Positions 45,643-55,084 are shown, counted from the stretch's first letter. The stretch is 64,000 bases of DNA from Acidobacteriota bacterium (GCA_947467605.1 CANIII010000013.1:1-64000), one strand, 5' to 3'. The notes: generated by a model not told the origin, from the letters alone. Numbers and translations: made by a program.

Positions 45643-47112
45643 TTAGCGCGAGAGGGGTGTCATCGCCCCAGGGGCAGCGCCCTCGCGCACGGGGCTCTGG
45701 TCCGCGGGCTTCGCGAAGTCGAAGCCTGCGACCACGTGCTCCCGGCGCACCACGCCGGTCTCGCAGTCGATGACGAAGTCGCCCATCTTGTCGAAGGAAA
45801 ACCGCGTGTCCCGCTTTTCGATCTTGAAGAATTCGTACCGAAGCACGGGAAACGGACGACCGTAATCGGCGAGTAACGACTGCGAGTAGCGCCACAGCTT
45901 GTCGGCGAACAGATCCGGCTTCGACGGGAAGTACTTCAGCGTGGTAAAGACGCTCGTGATCGCGATGGACTCAGTCACGTGCAGCATCCGGAGTTTGAAG
46001 CGCCACCGGCGCCAGTTGCCCAGCGAGTACGTGGACGCGTCGACCATGGCTTCAATCGGGCGGCCGTCCCGATCGCATCCGTGGACGTAGCAGAAAAAGT
46101 CCGTCAGGTCGGCCGTGAAGACGCGCCAGACGATGATGGGCACCCAGTTCGCATACGCGCTGAGCCATCGCTGCGCGGGTTCGGGAAACACGATGTTGCG
46201 GAACAGGTTCAGGTACTGCATCACCTTCACCACGGGTAGCAGGCCAATGTATACCCAGAGCGTCGTCTTGATGAGTATCGCGGTCCATGGGAGCCCGACG
46301 CTGAATGCTGCCAGCGCGGCCGCTGCCGACTCGTAGAGTTGGGGCCACAGGAGAAACGGCAGCACCACCATCAAGATGGCGAGGCGTCCGAGCCGGATGA
46401 AGCAGGCAACGTAGAGAAAGCTCAACGAGATCGCGGCCGCCCCGAGCATCTGCGTCAGCGGCGTCGGCAGGATCATGAGCAGGCCCGACACGATCTCAAC
46501 GCCTGACGCGAGCCAGTTCATCAGGCGCGGATACCATCCTGTGGGAGACAGTTGGCTGAACACCCGCCAGTGGTAGCCCCAGATGGGATTCACCCGGCCG
46601 TATTCCATGCCGTTGCTACTCAAGTAGCCTGACAGCGCTTTGTAGGTGCCGGCGCAAAGGATGATCCAACCGAAGTCCCACCGAAGGGCGAGCAGCACGG
46701 TCTCGACAACGGATTGGTCGAGGCACCGCGCGGCCTCAATCAGAAAGATGGCCCGGGCCGTCCAGTGCGCCATGAAGCCCGGGGCACCGGAACCGCGGCG
46801 GACACTGCGCCATCGGAGAGCGATGAAGAAGTGCCGGAAACCGATGGACAGGCCGAGCGCCGCAGCGAGTCGAATGATCGGGCCGCCAGTAGCTACGCCG
46901 AGGATGCACGCCAGCCACGCCACGTTGAGTGCCGCCAGGGCCACAGTTCCAGATCGCGCCTGTCCGTCGCCCTCACTCGATCCAAACCCGACGCGCAGTA
47001 CGGGCTGGAAGAAGATCCAGTCGAGTAGCAACAGCAGCGTGACGGCCCAAAGCCAGTGGTCGTAGGTGATGAACCCGGAAGCCGCGGAAAGCACTGCCGG
47101 CGCGACGCTCAC
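45643..47112 (-). CDS. Polytopic membrane protein, HTTM/DoxX-like (uncertain)
   Basis: The protein has 489 residues from GTG 47112, whose codon overlaps the creatininase-type stop (GTGA). The long upstream extension is a shadow of that gene. About ten hydrophobic segments (WLWAVTLLLLLDWIFF, FGWIILCAGTYKALSGYLSS, TTLWVYIGLLPVVKVMQYL) are followed by a soluble C-domain of about 130 residues (WRVFTADLTDFFCYVHGCD, LADYGRPFPVLRYEFFKIEK). GYLSSNGMEYGRVNPIWGYHW recalls HTTM/DoxX-type proteins, but I am not sure. Last gene of the dab-type operon. Function unknown. Confidence 0.75.
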   Translation of the reverse strand: MSVAPAVLSAASGFITYDHWLWAVTLLLLLDWIFFQPVLRVGFGSSEGDGQARSGTVALAALNVAWLACILGVATGGPIIRLAAALGLSIGFRHFFIALRWRSVRRGSGAPGFMAHWTARAIFLIEAARCLDQSVVETVLLALRWDFGWIILCAGTYKALSGYLSSNGMEYGRVNPIWGYHWRVFSQLSPTGWYPRLMNWLASGVEIVSGLLMILPTPLTQMLGAAAISLSFLYVACFIRLGRLAILMVVLPFLLWPQLYESAAAALAAFSVGLPWTAILIKTTLWVYIGLLPVVKVMQYLNLFRNIVFPEPAQRWLSAYANWVPIIVWRVFTADLTDFFCYVHGCDRDGRPIEAMVDASTYSLGNWRRWRFKLRMLHVTESIAITSVFTTLKYFPSKPDLFADKLWRYSQSLLADYGRPFPVLRYEFFKIEKRDTRFSFDKMGDFVIDCETGVVRREHVVAGFDFAKPADQSPVREGAAPGAMTPLSR

Positions 47113-47924
47113 GGCAATGCTCCGCGATCTTCGGGCGCGCCGTGCCAGTGCGTGAAGTAGGCGTCGAGGTCCGCCAACGCACGCGTGGCCAGTGCCGCAT
47201 CCACGCGACTTCCAAATTCCGCCGCGGCAGCGACGGCGCGCGCCAATGACGGTGGCGCGCTGGCGGCGATTCCGCCAAGAGTTCGCGGGAGCAGGTCGAG
47301 ACCGTAGATCGACGGCGGGCGAGGGCGTCGTTCCCGGACCGGCACGATGCCCTCCGTCGGCTGGCGTCCCGTGTAGTGGTGGTGCAGCGCGATCTCCCGT
47401 TCGCCGGCGTGTGCATCGGGCGCCAGGCCCAGAGCGTCGGCCAGATGGAGGTAGTCGTAGATCTGCAGGACCAGAACGGGCCGTCGATATTGAACAAATG
47501 CCCGGCTCGACGCTTCGATCACACGGCCGTGATTGTGGGCGTGCGCGTTGATGAGGATGAGGTAGTCCCAGTCCCCGGTAGCCAGAAAGCCGGCGACGGC
47601 CGCTGCCAGATAGGTACCGATCGCGTCGAAGCTGACCGACGACGTGCCGGCTGTGAGATCGGCGCCAGGCACCGGCCCATAGGCCACAGCTGGCGCGGCC
47701 CACAGCGCGTACGGCGCTCGGTCGCTGACCGTTCGCGCCAGCGCATCGGCCGCGCCCTCCGCAATGTCGACGTCACAGGTCACCGGCAAGTGCGCACCGT
47801 GCTGTTCCACGGCGCCAACAGGAAGAATGATTCCCATCCGACCATCCGTGTGGTCGCCGCGCCACGCACGCAATTGGTCTGAGGTCATGTGCCGCAACGT
47901 GTGGTGCCGAAAGGGGCTACGCAT
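47109..47924 (-). CDS. Creatininase-family amidohydrolase
   Basis: The protein has 271 residues. The metal site is read in ILPVGAVEQHGAHLPVTCDVDIA (Glu, His, Asp) and NAHAHNHG (family form NGHGGN), with SVSFDAIGTYLAAAVAGF between them; REIALHHHYTGRQP replaces the usual AGxxETS segment. The family includes creatinine amidohydrolase and enzymes of cofactor and riboflavin-derived pathways, so the substrate is open. It starts 8 bp before the end of the chimeric dabA and overlaps the next gene, so all four genes in this operon touch. Confidence 0.85.
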   Translation of the reverse strand: MRSPFRHHTLRHMTSDQLRAWRGDHTDGRMGIILPVGAVEQHGAHLPVTCDVDIAEGAADALARTVSDRAPYALWAAPAVAYGPVPGADLTAGTSSVSFDAIGTYLAAAVAGFLATGDWDYLILINAHAHNHGRVIEASSRAFVQYRRPVLVLQIYDYLHLADALGLAPDAHAGEREIALHHHYTGRQPTEGIVPVRERRPRPPSIYGLDLLPRTLGGIAASAPPSLARAVAAAAEFGSRVDAALATRALADLDAYFTHWHGAPEDRGALP

Positions 47925-48936
47925 GACTGTAGTCGGTGCCCAGGTTCATGGCGTAGGGGCGCGAGACCCCGGCGACTTCCTTGCCGAGCTTGTCGCCTTC
48001 GCCATCGATAAAAGTGCGGTTGAGCATAGTCTCGGAGATCATCCAGCCACGCGCCACGATCTGACTTTGCGCGGCCATGATGGCGGTTTGGACACGGACA
48101 TAGTTGAACCCTTCGTTGGCGAGGGGGCCCATGCTGTCGATCTCCACGCGGTAGCGGTCGACGTCGCGCTTCTCGAAGTCACACATCGTTGGATAGATCT
48201 CGGTGCCGCGACTGGTGATCTGTGTCAATTCCCCCCCGCCTGATGACGCGAGTTGGGCACGGGCGTCGTCCCATGCGGGTTGGATTGACGGCGTCCCTGC
48301 ATGGAGCGCGACGTCATAGGTGATGCGGATCGCCAGCAATTGCGTCAGTTCGTCGCTCACCGTGCCCGCCATCTGCCGGGCGCGGACGCGATACTGCACG
48401 TAGCCGCTCCAGCCAGGCGTCGACATCAGCAGCCGGAGCAAGTACGTGTCGAACGCCTCGACCGGAACGCGAAGCTCCGCCAGAGCGACGGTAATCACCT
48501 CGACCGGATCGTCAGACAGACAGGCGACGCGCGCGCGGAAACCCGCGATCCCCATCAGCTCCGCGTTGGCGTCCACGGATGCCGCCGCTTTCCAGGCACT
48601 CCAGAGGCTCTGACCGCGCCACGGCATCGGCCAGACGGCCTGCCCCTGGTCGAAGTACGACGAACACCACTTCGAGATCTCATCGACGACAAACGCGTGG
48701 CCGTTCATGGCGCGCGGCGTGAGCTCGTCGACCAGATCCGCGACGCTGCGCGCGCGTGTGGTGGCTGAGCGGCCCGGCAGCATCTGCGCGTGGCTGGTAC
48801 GTTCGACGAGCGCCACCGCGTCTTCGAACGGCAGTTCACTCATCCCGACAAACGGATTGACCGCGACAAAGTGCGTCAGCGGCCACAGCGGCGCGACGCG
48901 ATCGCAGGCCGTGACGATGGCGGAGATGACGGGCAT
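47917..48936 (-). CDS. dabA: Chimeric DabA: DUF2309 N-terminus joined to an unrelated C-terminus
   Basis: The protein has 339 residues, versus 800-1000 for DabA. Residues 1 to about 235 are DabA-like: MPVISAIVTACDRVAPLWPL, THFVAVNPFVGMSELPFEDA, EISKWCSSYFDQGQAVWPMP and GWSGYVQYRVRARQMAG. After QLASSG the sequence passes through a run of seven G in the coding strand (48231-48237) and continues EIYPTMCDFEKRDVDRYRVE ... VAGVSRPYAMNLGTDYSHA, which is not DUF2309. The carbonic-anhydrase-like core with the zinc Cys/Asp/His/Cys ligands is absent. Start overlaps the dabB stop (TGATG), end overlaps the creatininase gene. It cannot catalyse CO2 hydration as DabA does. Confidence 0.75.
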   Translation of the reverse strand: MPVISAIVTACDRVAPLWPLTHFVAVNPFVGMSELPFEDAVALVERTSHAQMLPGRSATTRARSVADLVDELTPRAMNGHAFVVDEISKWCSSYFDQGQAVWPMPWRGQSLWSAWKAAASVDANAELMGIAGFRARVACLSDDPVEVITVALAELRVPVEAFDTYLLRLLMSTPGWSGYVQYRVRARQMAGTVSDELTQLLAIRITYDVALHAGTPSIQPAWDDARAQLASSGGGELTQITSRGTEIYPTMCDFEKRDVDRYRVEIDSMGPLANEGFNYVRVQTAIMAAQSQIVARGWMISETMLNRTFIDGEGDKLGKEVAGVSRPYAMNLGTDYSHA

Positions 48937-50285
48937 CACAGCGACTCCTTGGTGGGTTGCAGCGGCCACAGGCGCGTGGCGAAGCGATTGGCGAGCGTGT
49001 TGAGGTAGAAGCCGTTGCGCGCATGGACGTAGAACGTGCGAACGGTGGGCCACTCCGCGAGACGCGGCGCGGCGATGTTCAGGGCGAACAACACGGCGAG
49101 CACCGCCACGGTCGTGATCATGCCGATCGGGCCAAGCGGCGTGGCCGTCGTCGCGGCCGAGGGCATCAGCAGTCCGGCTACGTGGTGGAGCAGGCTGTAG
49201 GCCGTGGCCAGGCCGAACGCGGTGCCGGCGCCGACGAGCACCCGCGGCCACGACAAGACCGTCCAGAGATGCGCCACCAGAGTGGCGAGTGCCGTGGTGA
49301 AGATGCCGACCAGAATGAACGAGCTCGCGGATGCGGCCGGGCTGAGGTGGAGCAGTCGCGCGGCCACCAGCGTCGCGGCCGTCGCGGCAACGGCCGCCGC
49401 CACCGCCGAGAGCATCGGCACCGGCGCGGGTGTCGCGGCGCGAGCACCGACCACACTGCCCGATGAGAGAAACGCGTGGGCTTTGTAGAGCGAGTGCGCG
49501 AAGAGGTGCAGCATCGCCAGATCAAAGGCGCCAAGGCCGCACTCGAGCATCATGAATCCCATTTGGGCGATGGTCGAAAATGCCAGCCCGCGTTTGACGC
49601 TGGCCTGCGTCAGCATCACGAGCGCAGCGAAGAGTGCGGTGAACGCGCCGACGGCTGCGAGCAAGGTCATCGCCCAAGGCGACAGCGTGACGAGCGGGTT
49701 CATGCGAATCACAAGGAAGCCCCCCGCGTTGATGATCCCGGCGTGCATCAACGCCGACACCGGGGTGGGCGTTTCCATCGTGTCGGGCAGCCAACTATGG
49801 AAAGGAAACTGGGCCGACTTCAGCATGGCGCCCGCGGCCAGGAGCACACCGATGATCTGTACTTGTCCGGACGGTGCGCCGGGCTGCGCGGCCATCAGCG
49901 CCGCCCGGTCGAACAGGGCGACGAAGTCCCAGGTGCCGAACTCGCGCCAGGTGAGCACCAGCACGGCTGCGAGGCAGGCGTCGCCGAGTCGACTGACGAT
50001 GAACTTCTTGCGGGCCGCCAGAAGGGCGCCAGGCCGGTTCGGGTAGAACACGAGCAACCGGTGCAGGAGGAGGCTGGTGGCGCTCCACGCCAGGGCGAAC
50101 TGCAGCAGGTTGCCCGAGACGACCAGAAACATGACGGCCGTCCCGGTGAGGCCCAGCCACATCAGGAAGCGTCGTCTCCCTGGATCGCCGTCCAGCGCGG
50201 CGTGCGCGAACCGCAGCACCACCGCGAGGAGGCCGCCAATCAGCAGCAGCAGGATCAAGGAGAGCGTATCGATGAAGAATGTCAC
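48936..50285 (-). CDS. dabB: DabB / NADH-quinone oxidoreductase subunit 5-like ion-conducting membrane protein
   Basis: The protein has 449 residues, a proton-conducting antiporter-like protein (PF00361). Key segments: FALAWSATSLLLHRLLVFYP, KSAQFPFHSWLPDTMETPTPVS with the central Lys, LMHAGIINAGGFLVIRM and SVKRGLAFSTIAQMGFMM with the second Lys. HLFAHSLYKAHAFLSSGSVVG is typical of DabB/NDH-5. In intact systems it pairs with DabA to drive inorganic carbon uptake. Here the partner is truncated and chimeric, so its present role is unclear. Divergent from a LysR regulator, as in many dab operons. Confidence 0.88.
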   Translation of the reverse strand: MTFFIDTLSLILLLLIGGLLAVVLRFAHAALDGDPGRRRFLMWLGLTGTAVMFLVVSGNLLQFALAWSATSLLLHRLLVFYPNRPGALLAARKKFIVSRLGDACLAAVLVLTWREFGTWDFVALFDRAALMAAQPGAPSGQVQIIGVLLAAGAMLKSAQFPFHSWLPDTMETPTPVSALMHAGIINAGGFLVIRMNPLVTLSPWAMTLLAAVGAFTALFAALVMLTQASVKRGLAFSTIAQMGFMMLECGLGAFDLAMLHLFAHSLYKAHAFLSSGSVVGARAATPAPVPMLSAVAAAVAATAATLVAARLLHLSPAASASSFILVGIFTTALATLVAHLWTVLSWPRVLVGAGTAFGLATAYSLLHHVAGLLMPSAATTATPLGPIGMITTVAVLAVLFALNIAAPRLAEWPTVRTFYVHARNGFYLNTLANRFATRLWPLQPTKESL

Positions 50286-50309
50286 GGTGCATAACGGTAT
50301 CGACGTTCC

Positions 50310-50369
50310 GAAAAGCAGACAAATATATAGTTTTTACATAATCGTTCATATAAATAGAATCGAGGGAAG
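50310..50369. promoter_or_regulatory. AT-rich LysR-type control region between dabB and the regulator
   Basis: The 84-bp gap between divergent genes is unusually AT-rich (AAATATATAGTTTTTACATA; CATATAAATAGAAT). A dyad TTC-N9-GAA at 50345-50359 has the T-N11-A layout bound by LysR-type proteins. GAGGGA precedes the regulator's ATG at 50370. Confidence 0.5.
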
Positions 50370-51251
50370 ATGGCATTTCTCAACTACCACCACCTGCGCT
50401 ACTTCCGCGCGGTCGCCAACGACGGCAACCTGACCCGGGTCGCCAGCCGACTGCGCGTGTCGCAGTCGGCGCTCAGCATGCAGATCAGAAGCCTTGAGCG
50501 CAGCCTGGGCCGTGACTTGTTCACGCGTACGCACCGCCGCCTCCACCTCACGGAGACCGGCCGACTCGTGCTCGAGTACGCGGAGACGATCTTTCGCGCC
50601 GGCGACGAACTGATGACGGTGCTCGAGCGCGACGCGCCGGGCCATCGGAAGGTGCTCTCGGTGGGCGCGGTGGCCACGCTCTCGCGGAACTTCCAGATGG
50701 AACTGCTGCGGCCGCTGGTGCATCAGGCCGACCTGCAGCTGGTGATCCGGTCGGGAAGCCTGCGCGATCTGTTGGCGCAGATGGCCGCGCATACGCTCGA
50801 CGTCGTGTTGTCAAACCTGGCCGTCAAGCGTGACGCCGATACGGGTTGGCACAGCCACCTGCTCGCCGAGCAACCCGCGAGTATCGTGTCGAAGCGGCCG
50901 CGCGGCCGCGCGAAGCGGTTTCGATTTCCGGAAGACCTCAAGACGACACCGATCGTGCTGCCGTCGCTCGATACCAGCATTCGCGTGGCGTTCGATCTGT
51001 TGATGGAGCGGGCGGGCATTCGCCCGCTGATTGCCGCCGAGGTGGACGACATGGCCACGCTGCGTCTGATGGCGGTGGAGAGCGAGGGCGTCACCCTGGT
51101 GCCGCCCGTGGTCGTGCTGCGTGAATTGCGTGACGGCGCGCTCGTTGAACGGCACCGCATTCGCGAGATCACCGAAAAGTTCTACGCCATCACGCCGACC
51201 CGGCGGTTTCCGAACGAACTCGTCCGCAAGTTAGTGCGGATCGGCGCCTAG
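50370..51251 (+). CDS. LysR-family transcriptional regulator (NhaR/CbbR-like)
   Basis: The protein has 293 residues. Winged HTH at 1-65: FLNYHHLRYFRAVANDGNLT, VASRLRVSQSALSMQIRSLE, RRLHLTETGRLVLEYAETIF. The effector domain contains LSVGAVATLSRNFQMELLRP and ends VRKLVRIGA. Divergent from dabB with a LysR-type dyad between, so it probably controls the dab operon in response to a carbon or ion signal. RBS GAGGGA. It meets purE tail to tail with 1 bp between stops. Confidence 0.9.
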   Translation: MAFLNYHHLRYFRAVANDGNLTRVASRLRVSQSALSMQIRSLERSLGRDLFTRTHRRLHLTETGRLVLEYAETIFRAGDELMTVLERDAPGHRKVLSVGAVATLSRNFQMELLRPLVHQADLQLVIRSGSLRDLLAQMAAHTLDVVLSNLAVKRDADTGWHSHLLAEQPASIVSKRPRGRAKRFRFPEDLKTTPIVLPSLDTSIRVAFDLLMERAGIRPLIAAEVDDMATLRLMAVESEGVTLVPPVVVLRELRDGALVERHRIREITEKFYAITPTRRFPNELVRKLVRIGA

Positions 51252-51252
51252 C

Positions 51253-51768
51253 TCAACCGCGCGCCTTCGTCAGACGCACGGCGAGCGCGGCGCCCTTCCG
51301 TCGCGATTCGGCAGCGAGCGTATCGCGATACGCGGCCAGACGGCGACGTAGCCGGGCATCGCCGGCGCCGAGAATCGCCACCGCCATGAGGCCAGCGTTC
51401 TTGCCGCCGCCGATCGCCATGGTCGCCACCGGAACGCCGCCCGGCATCTGCGCGATCGACAGCAGCGAATCCATGCCCTTCAGCGCGGCGCTCTCGACCG
51501 GTACGCCGATCACTGGAAGCACGGTGAAGGCCGCCGTCATGCCCGGCAGATGCGCCGCACCGCCGGCACCGGCAATGATCACGCGCAGTCCACGGCGCTC
51601 GGCCGTTCGCGCGTACTGCGCCATCAACGCCGGTGTGCGATGCGCCGAGACGACGCGCACTTCGTAATGGACGCCAAACTGTCGGCAGATCTCGGCCGCT
51701 GGTTGCAGAGTGGGCCAGTCTGAATCGCTGCCCATGATGATGCCGACGATGGGTGTGCCTGTCTTCAT
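51253..51768 (-). CDS. purE: N5-carboxyaminoimidazole ribonucleotide mutase
   Basis: The protein has 171 residues from ATG 51768, overlapping the purK stop by 4 bp. [59 protein letters not shown] and [20 protein letters not shown] are the class I PurE motifs, with the active-site His of SAHRTP. It moves the carboxyl of N5-CAIR to give CAIR in purine synthesis, following PurK. The in-frame extension upstream is antisense to nothing useful and is not coding. Confidence 0.96.
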   Translation of the reverse strand: MKTGTPIVGIIMGSDSDWPTLQPAAEICRQFGVHYEVRVVSAHRTPALMAQYARTAERRGLRVIIAGAGGAAHLPGMTAAFTVLPVIGVPVESAALKGMDSLLSIAQMPGGVPVATMAIGGGKNAGLMAVAILGAGDARLRRRLAAYRDTLAAESRRKGAALAVRLTKARG

Positions 51769-52961
51769 TGTTGTGATCCAAAGGTGATGTCCGCGGCGGC
51801 GCTCGTGGCCGCGTGGAGCGCCTCGGTCATTGTCGCCCCAATGGCGGTGACGTGTCCCATCTTGCGGCCAGCGCCGCTCATGGCTTTGCCATACACGTGC
51901 ACGTGCGCGCCCGGCACGGCGAGGGCGTTGGCCAGACCGTGTGGCACGCCAGGCCCGCGCGCAGTCCCCAGCAGGTTCACCATCACCGCCGCGGGTGCGG
52001 TCATCACTGTGGCACCGAGCGGCCAGCCCATGATCGCGCGCACGTGATTTTCGAACTGCGAGCACAGGCAGCCTTCGATCGTGTAGTGCCCGGAGTTGTG
52101 CACGCGGGGCGCCAACTCGTTGACGAAGAGGGAGTCGTCAGCCGTCAGAAACATCTCCACGCCAAAACTGCCGACGCCGCCGACGGCCTCGATCGCCGCG
52201 ACCGCCATGTCGGTCGCGCGCACGGTGACACGGTCCGGCGTGTCGGCCGGCGCCTTGACCACACGACAAATGTGATCCGCTTGAATCGTCTCGACGAGCG
52301 GATACACCGCGACGCGTCCGTCGATTCCGCGCGTGACGATGGTGGCCACCTCTCGCTCAAAGGGGCAGAAGGCCTCGACATACAACGGCGTCGTGCCCGC
52401 GCCGAGTTGTCGCCACGCCGATTCGATCTCGTCCGACGATCGGATCGTGACGTTCCCTTTGCCGTCGTAGCCGTTGCGCCGCGTCTTGAGCACCGCGGGC
52501 AACCCCAGCCGGTGCACGGTCTCGCGCAGCGCATCCACCGAGCTCACGCCGGCGAACGGCGTCACCGCGAGACCGGCGCCGGCGAGTGTCTCTTTCTGGG
52601 TCAGCTTGTCCTGCATCAATCGGAGGGTGGGTGTTGACGGCCAGACCGCGACGCCCTGGGCTTCGATGGCGGCCAGCGCGTCGACGCTCACGAACTCATT
52701 CTCGATCGTGACCACATCGACGCCCTGGGCAAACCGCGTCAACACGGCGGCATCGTTCCAGTCGCCGATCATCGTGTCGCCCGCCGCATGGGAGGCCGGG
52801 CTGAAGGCGTAGCGTTCCAGCACGACGACATCGCAACCGAGTCGTCGCGCGGCAGCGGCCGTCATGCTGGCCAATTGTCCGCCGCCGACGATGCCGAGCC
52901 GGCGGTGTCCGCCGTGTCCTGGAGATGAAAGGATGTCGCTATCGAATGCTTCGTGCATCAC
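51765..52961 (-). CDS. purK: N5-carboxyaminoimidazole ribonucleotide synthase (ATP-grasp)
   Basis: The protein has 398 residues. [20 protein letters not shown] at about 23, [55 protein letters not shown] and [18 protein letters not shown] are PurK landmarks, including the ATP-grasp metal site near [11 protein letters not shown]. It carboxylates AIR with ATP and bicarbonate. The dab-type genes next door also concern inorganic carbon, but no functional link is implied by the orientation. Coupled to purE by ATGA. Confidence 0.96.
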   Translation of the reverse strand: MMHEAFDSDILSSPGHGGHRRLGIVGGGQLASMTAAAARRLGCDVVVLERYAFSPASHAAGDTMIGDWNDAAVLTRFAQGVDVVTIENEFVSVDALAAIEAQGVAVWPSTPTLRLMQDKLTQKETLAGAGLAVTPFAGVSSVDALRETVHRLGLPAVLKTRRNGYDGKGNVTIRSSDEIESAWRQLGAGTTPLYVEAFCPFEREVATIVTRGIDGRVAVYPLVETIQADHICRVVKAPADTPDRVTVRATDMAVAAIEAVGGVGSFGVEMFLTADDSLFVNELAPRVHNSGHYTIEGCLCSQFENHVRAIMGWPLGATVMTAPAAVMVNLLGTARGPGVPHGLANALAVPGAHVHVYGKAMSGAGRKMGHVTAIGATMTEALHAATSAAADITFGSQQ

Positions 52962-53254
52962 GCGGGCTCCGAAACTATTGTGACGCCTCCACGCAACTCG
53001 ACGTCCCGGGCGAGCACTACCAGTGCGCGCCAGTAGCGAGACCCGCGGCGAGCGCGAGTAGCTGCGCTTCGATAATGTTCAGGCCGGCATCGTTCGGCGG
53101 TCGATTGGTCTGGATCTGGTACTCGCCGCTGTTGGCGACGAGCGGCGTGTCCCAGGCCATGACGCGGGTGAGATGTCACTCGCGGCCCTCGGCGTCTAGG
53201 AGGGGACGATCACGGCGAGCAGGATCGTTGCCAGCGTAGATGCGCGCAACGTCA
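52962..53254. other. Intergenic stretch with a possible gene remnant
   Basis: No convincing complete gene. A minus-strand ORF of 47 codons (53160 to 53017) reads MAWDTPLVANSGEYQIQTNR and ends LNIIEAQLLALAAGLATGAH plus one residue. Its codon use is coding-like but an in-frame stop lies close upstream and I recognise no family; it may be the tail of a lost gene. Nothing else is evident. Confidence 0.3.
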
Positions 53255-55084
53255 TCACTTCTCCTCAAACTCGGAAAGCCGGATTGTGTGCTGCTCGCCC
53301 GACAGCAGGCAGGTGAAGTGCTGCTCGAACATCGCGAGCGGCATCTCGCCGGCATCGAGCAGGTAGTCGTGAAACTTCTTGATATCGAATTTGGTGCCCT
53401 GCGCTTTCATCACGCGCGCGCGGGCATCCTTGATCGCCAGGGCGCCGAGCTTGTAGGCCAGCGCCTGGCCTGGCATATCGACGGCGTAGCGCAGCGTCTC
53501 CGTGTCGATCTGCGTGTCACCTTCAAACGTGTTGTCTTTCATGAACTGCATCGCCTTCTCGCGCGACCAGCCCAACGCATTCATGCCGGTGTCGACGACG
53601 AGCCGCTGCGAGGTGAAGAGGTCCATGCCGAGTCGGCCAGCCTTGCTCCACACGTCAGGATACGCGCCCATTTCCCATGCGAGATCCGACGAGTACTCGC
53701 CCCAGCCTTCGGTGTACGCGGTGTACATCGGCCCGCAGTCGCCACAGCCGGACGAGGGGCCGCCGGTCGACGCGGCGCGCACACGCGGCGGATTCTCGCG
53801 CAGCCGGTTGAGCTGGTAGTGATGGCCCGGCAGCAGTTCGTGAAACACGATCGCCGTCACCATCGTGATCGAGCGCGTCTCTGGATTGAGTCCGTTGTAG
53901 TTGTAGTAGCCCGACGCGCCCGGGGCCTCCGGCATGTTGTAGATGCCGTACGTCATCGACGGCTCGAGCTCTGGGGCCAGACGGCGCACGCCATACGGCG
54001 CCTTCGGCATCATCGAGAAGTACTGCGACATCTTCGGTTCGATGAGACGGATCGCGGCCATCATCTTGTCGCCGATTTCCTGCGATGTCGTCGGGTAGAA
54101 CCGCTTGTCGGTGCGCAGATACTGTTTGAACTCCGCCATCGTGCCCTTGAAGCCGGCCTCGACACGCAGTTTCTCGAGCTCACCGTTGATGCGCGCGACT
54201 TCTGCAAGACCGCGATCGTGAATCTGCTGCGGCGTCAGCGTCAGTCCCGTGTGCTGATGGATCAAGTACGTGTAGTACGCCGGTCCGTGTGGGTATTGCG
54301 AGAGGCCCACGCTCTTCACCGCGTGCGTGCGATACGGGCCGTCAAGGTACGCGGCCAGCGCGTCGATCGCCGGATTCACCGTCTTCGCAATGGCGTCATT
54401 CACCCGCTGGGTGAAGGCGCCCTGTTCCGCGGCGGGCAGCGCGGCCAATCGCGCGGGCGCCACCGACAGGCCGCTCTTCGGCGGTGCCACCGAGAGTGAT
54501 CGCACGAACGGAATCACCAGCCGGAGCTCCTCTGTGGGCAGCGCGACGCCGTGCGCGACCTGTTGCGCGAGCCGCGCTTCGTACGCCTTCATTGTGGCCG
54601 GGAGGGCGTTCAGCGCCTTGATGTACGCGTCGCGATTGGCGGGCGTCTTCAGCGGCGCTGCTGCGAACGGCGCCGTCAGCGTGCGCAGGCCCGACGAATA
54701 CGGCGTGATCACGCTCGTCAGCCAGAAGAAGTCGGCGGTGTTTTCAGCGTCGAGGCGCGCCTGTGCCTCCGCGATGCCGTAGAACACCCACTGTTCGTGC
54801 GTCAGGTCGGCGGTCTTGATGGTCCGCAGCTTCGCCAACGCCGCCGCGGCTTGATCGGCCAATGCCTTGGCCTGCTCGGGTGAGCCGGACGGTCCGCGGT
54901 CGAACGCGATGCCGCCAACTGCGGCCGGCCGCGGGCTCATGATCGCGGCCCGGTCAATCGTGTACCTCGCCGTCAGCGCCGAGAGCTTGTCGCCTTCGCT
55001 CTGCGGGGCCGCCTCGGTGAACCCCAAACCGGTCATCAGGGCCGAGAGCGCCAATGTACTGAATGAGACAGTTCGGAGGGTCAT
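53255..55084 (-). CDS. DUF885 metallopeptidase-like protein, full length
   Basis: The protein has 609 residues with a signal peptide (STLALSALMTGLGFTEAA). Family motifs: VFHELLPGHHYQLNRL (zinc-type HExxxGHH), AYTEGWGEYSSDLAWEMG, YNYNGLNPETRSITM and DMPGQALAYKLGALAIKDAR. C-terminal DYLLDAGEMPLAMFEQHF is the usual ending. A paralogue of the shorter protein at 37266-38549. Likely an extracytoplasmic peptidase; the substrate is unknown. Confidence 0.92.
   Translation of the reverse strand: MTLRTVSFSTLALSALMTGLGFTEAAPQSEGDKLSALTARYTIDRAAIMSPRPAAVGGIAFDRGPSGSPEQAKALADQAAAALAKLRTIKTADLTHEQWVFYGIAEAQARLDAENTADFFWLTSVITPYSSGLRTLTAPFAAAPLKTPANRDAYIKALNALPATMKAYEARLAQQVAHGVALPTEELRLVIPFVRSLSVAPPKSGLSVAPARLAALPAAEQGAFTQRVNDAIAKTVNPAIDALAAYLDGPYRTHAVKSVGLSQYPHGPAYYTYLIHQHTGLTLTPQQIHDRGLAEVARINGELEKLRVEAGFKGTMAEFKQYLRTDKRFYPTTSQEIGDKMMAAIRLIEPKMSQYFSMMPKAPYGVRRLAPELEPSMTYGIYNMPEAPGASGYYNYNGLNPETRSITMVTAIVFHELLPGHHYQLNRLRENPPRVRAASTGGPSSGCGDCGPMYTAYTEGWGEYSSDLAWEMGAYPDVWSKAGRLGMDLFTSQRLVVDTGMNALGWSREKAMQFMKDNTFEGDTQIDTETLRYAVDMPGQALAYKLGALAIKDARARVMKAQGTKFDIKKFHDYLLDAGEMPLAMFEQHFTCLLSGEQHTIRLSEFEEK

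Noticed and set aside
47113-47703. 197-codon N-terminal extension of the membrane protein
   Set aside because: Arg-rich shadow of the creatininase-type gene; the GTGA overlap gives a natural start at 47112.
48937-49251. Upstream extension of the DabA-like protein
   Set aside because: Arg/His-rich shadow of dabB; MPVISAIVTACDRVAPLW is the normal DabA start region and overlaps the dabB stop.
53240-54499. Plus-strand 419-codon ORF opposite DUF885
   Set aside because: Antisense composition (Arg/His/Val-rich, no motif) against a complete DUF885 protein with catalytic motifs.
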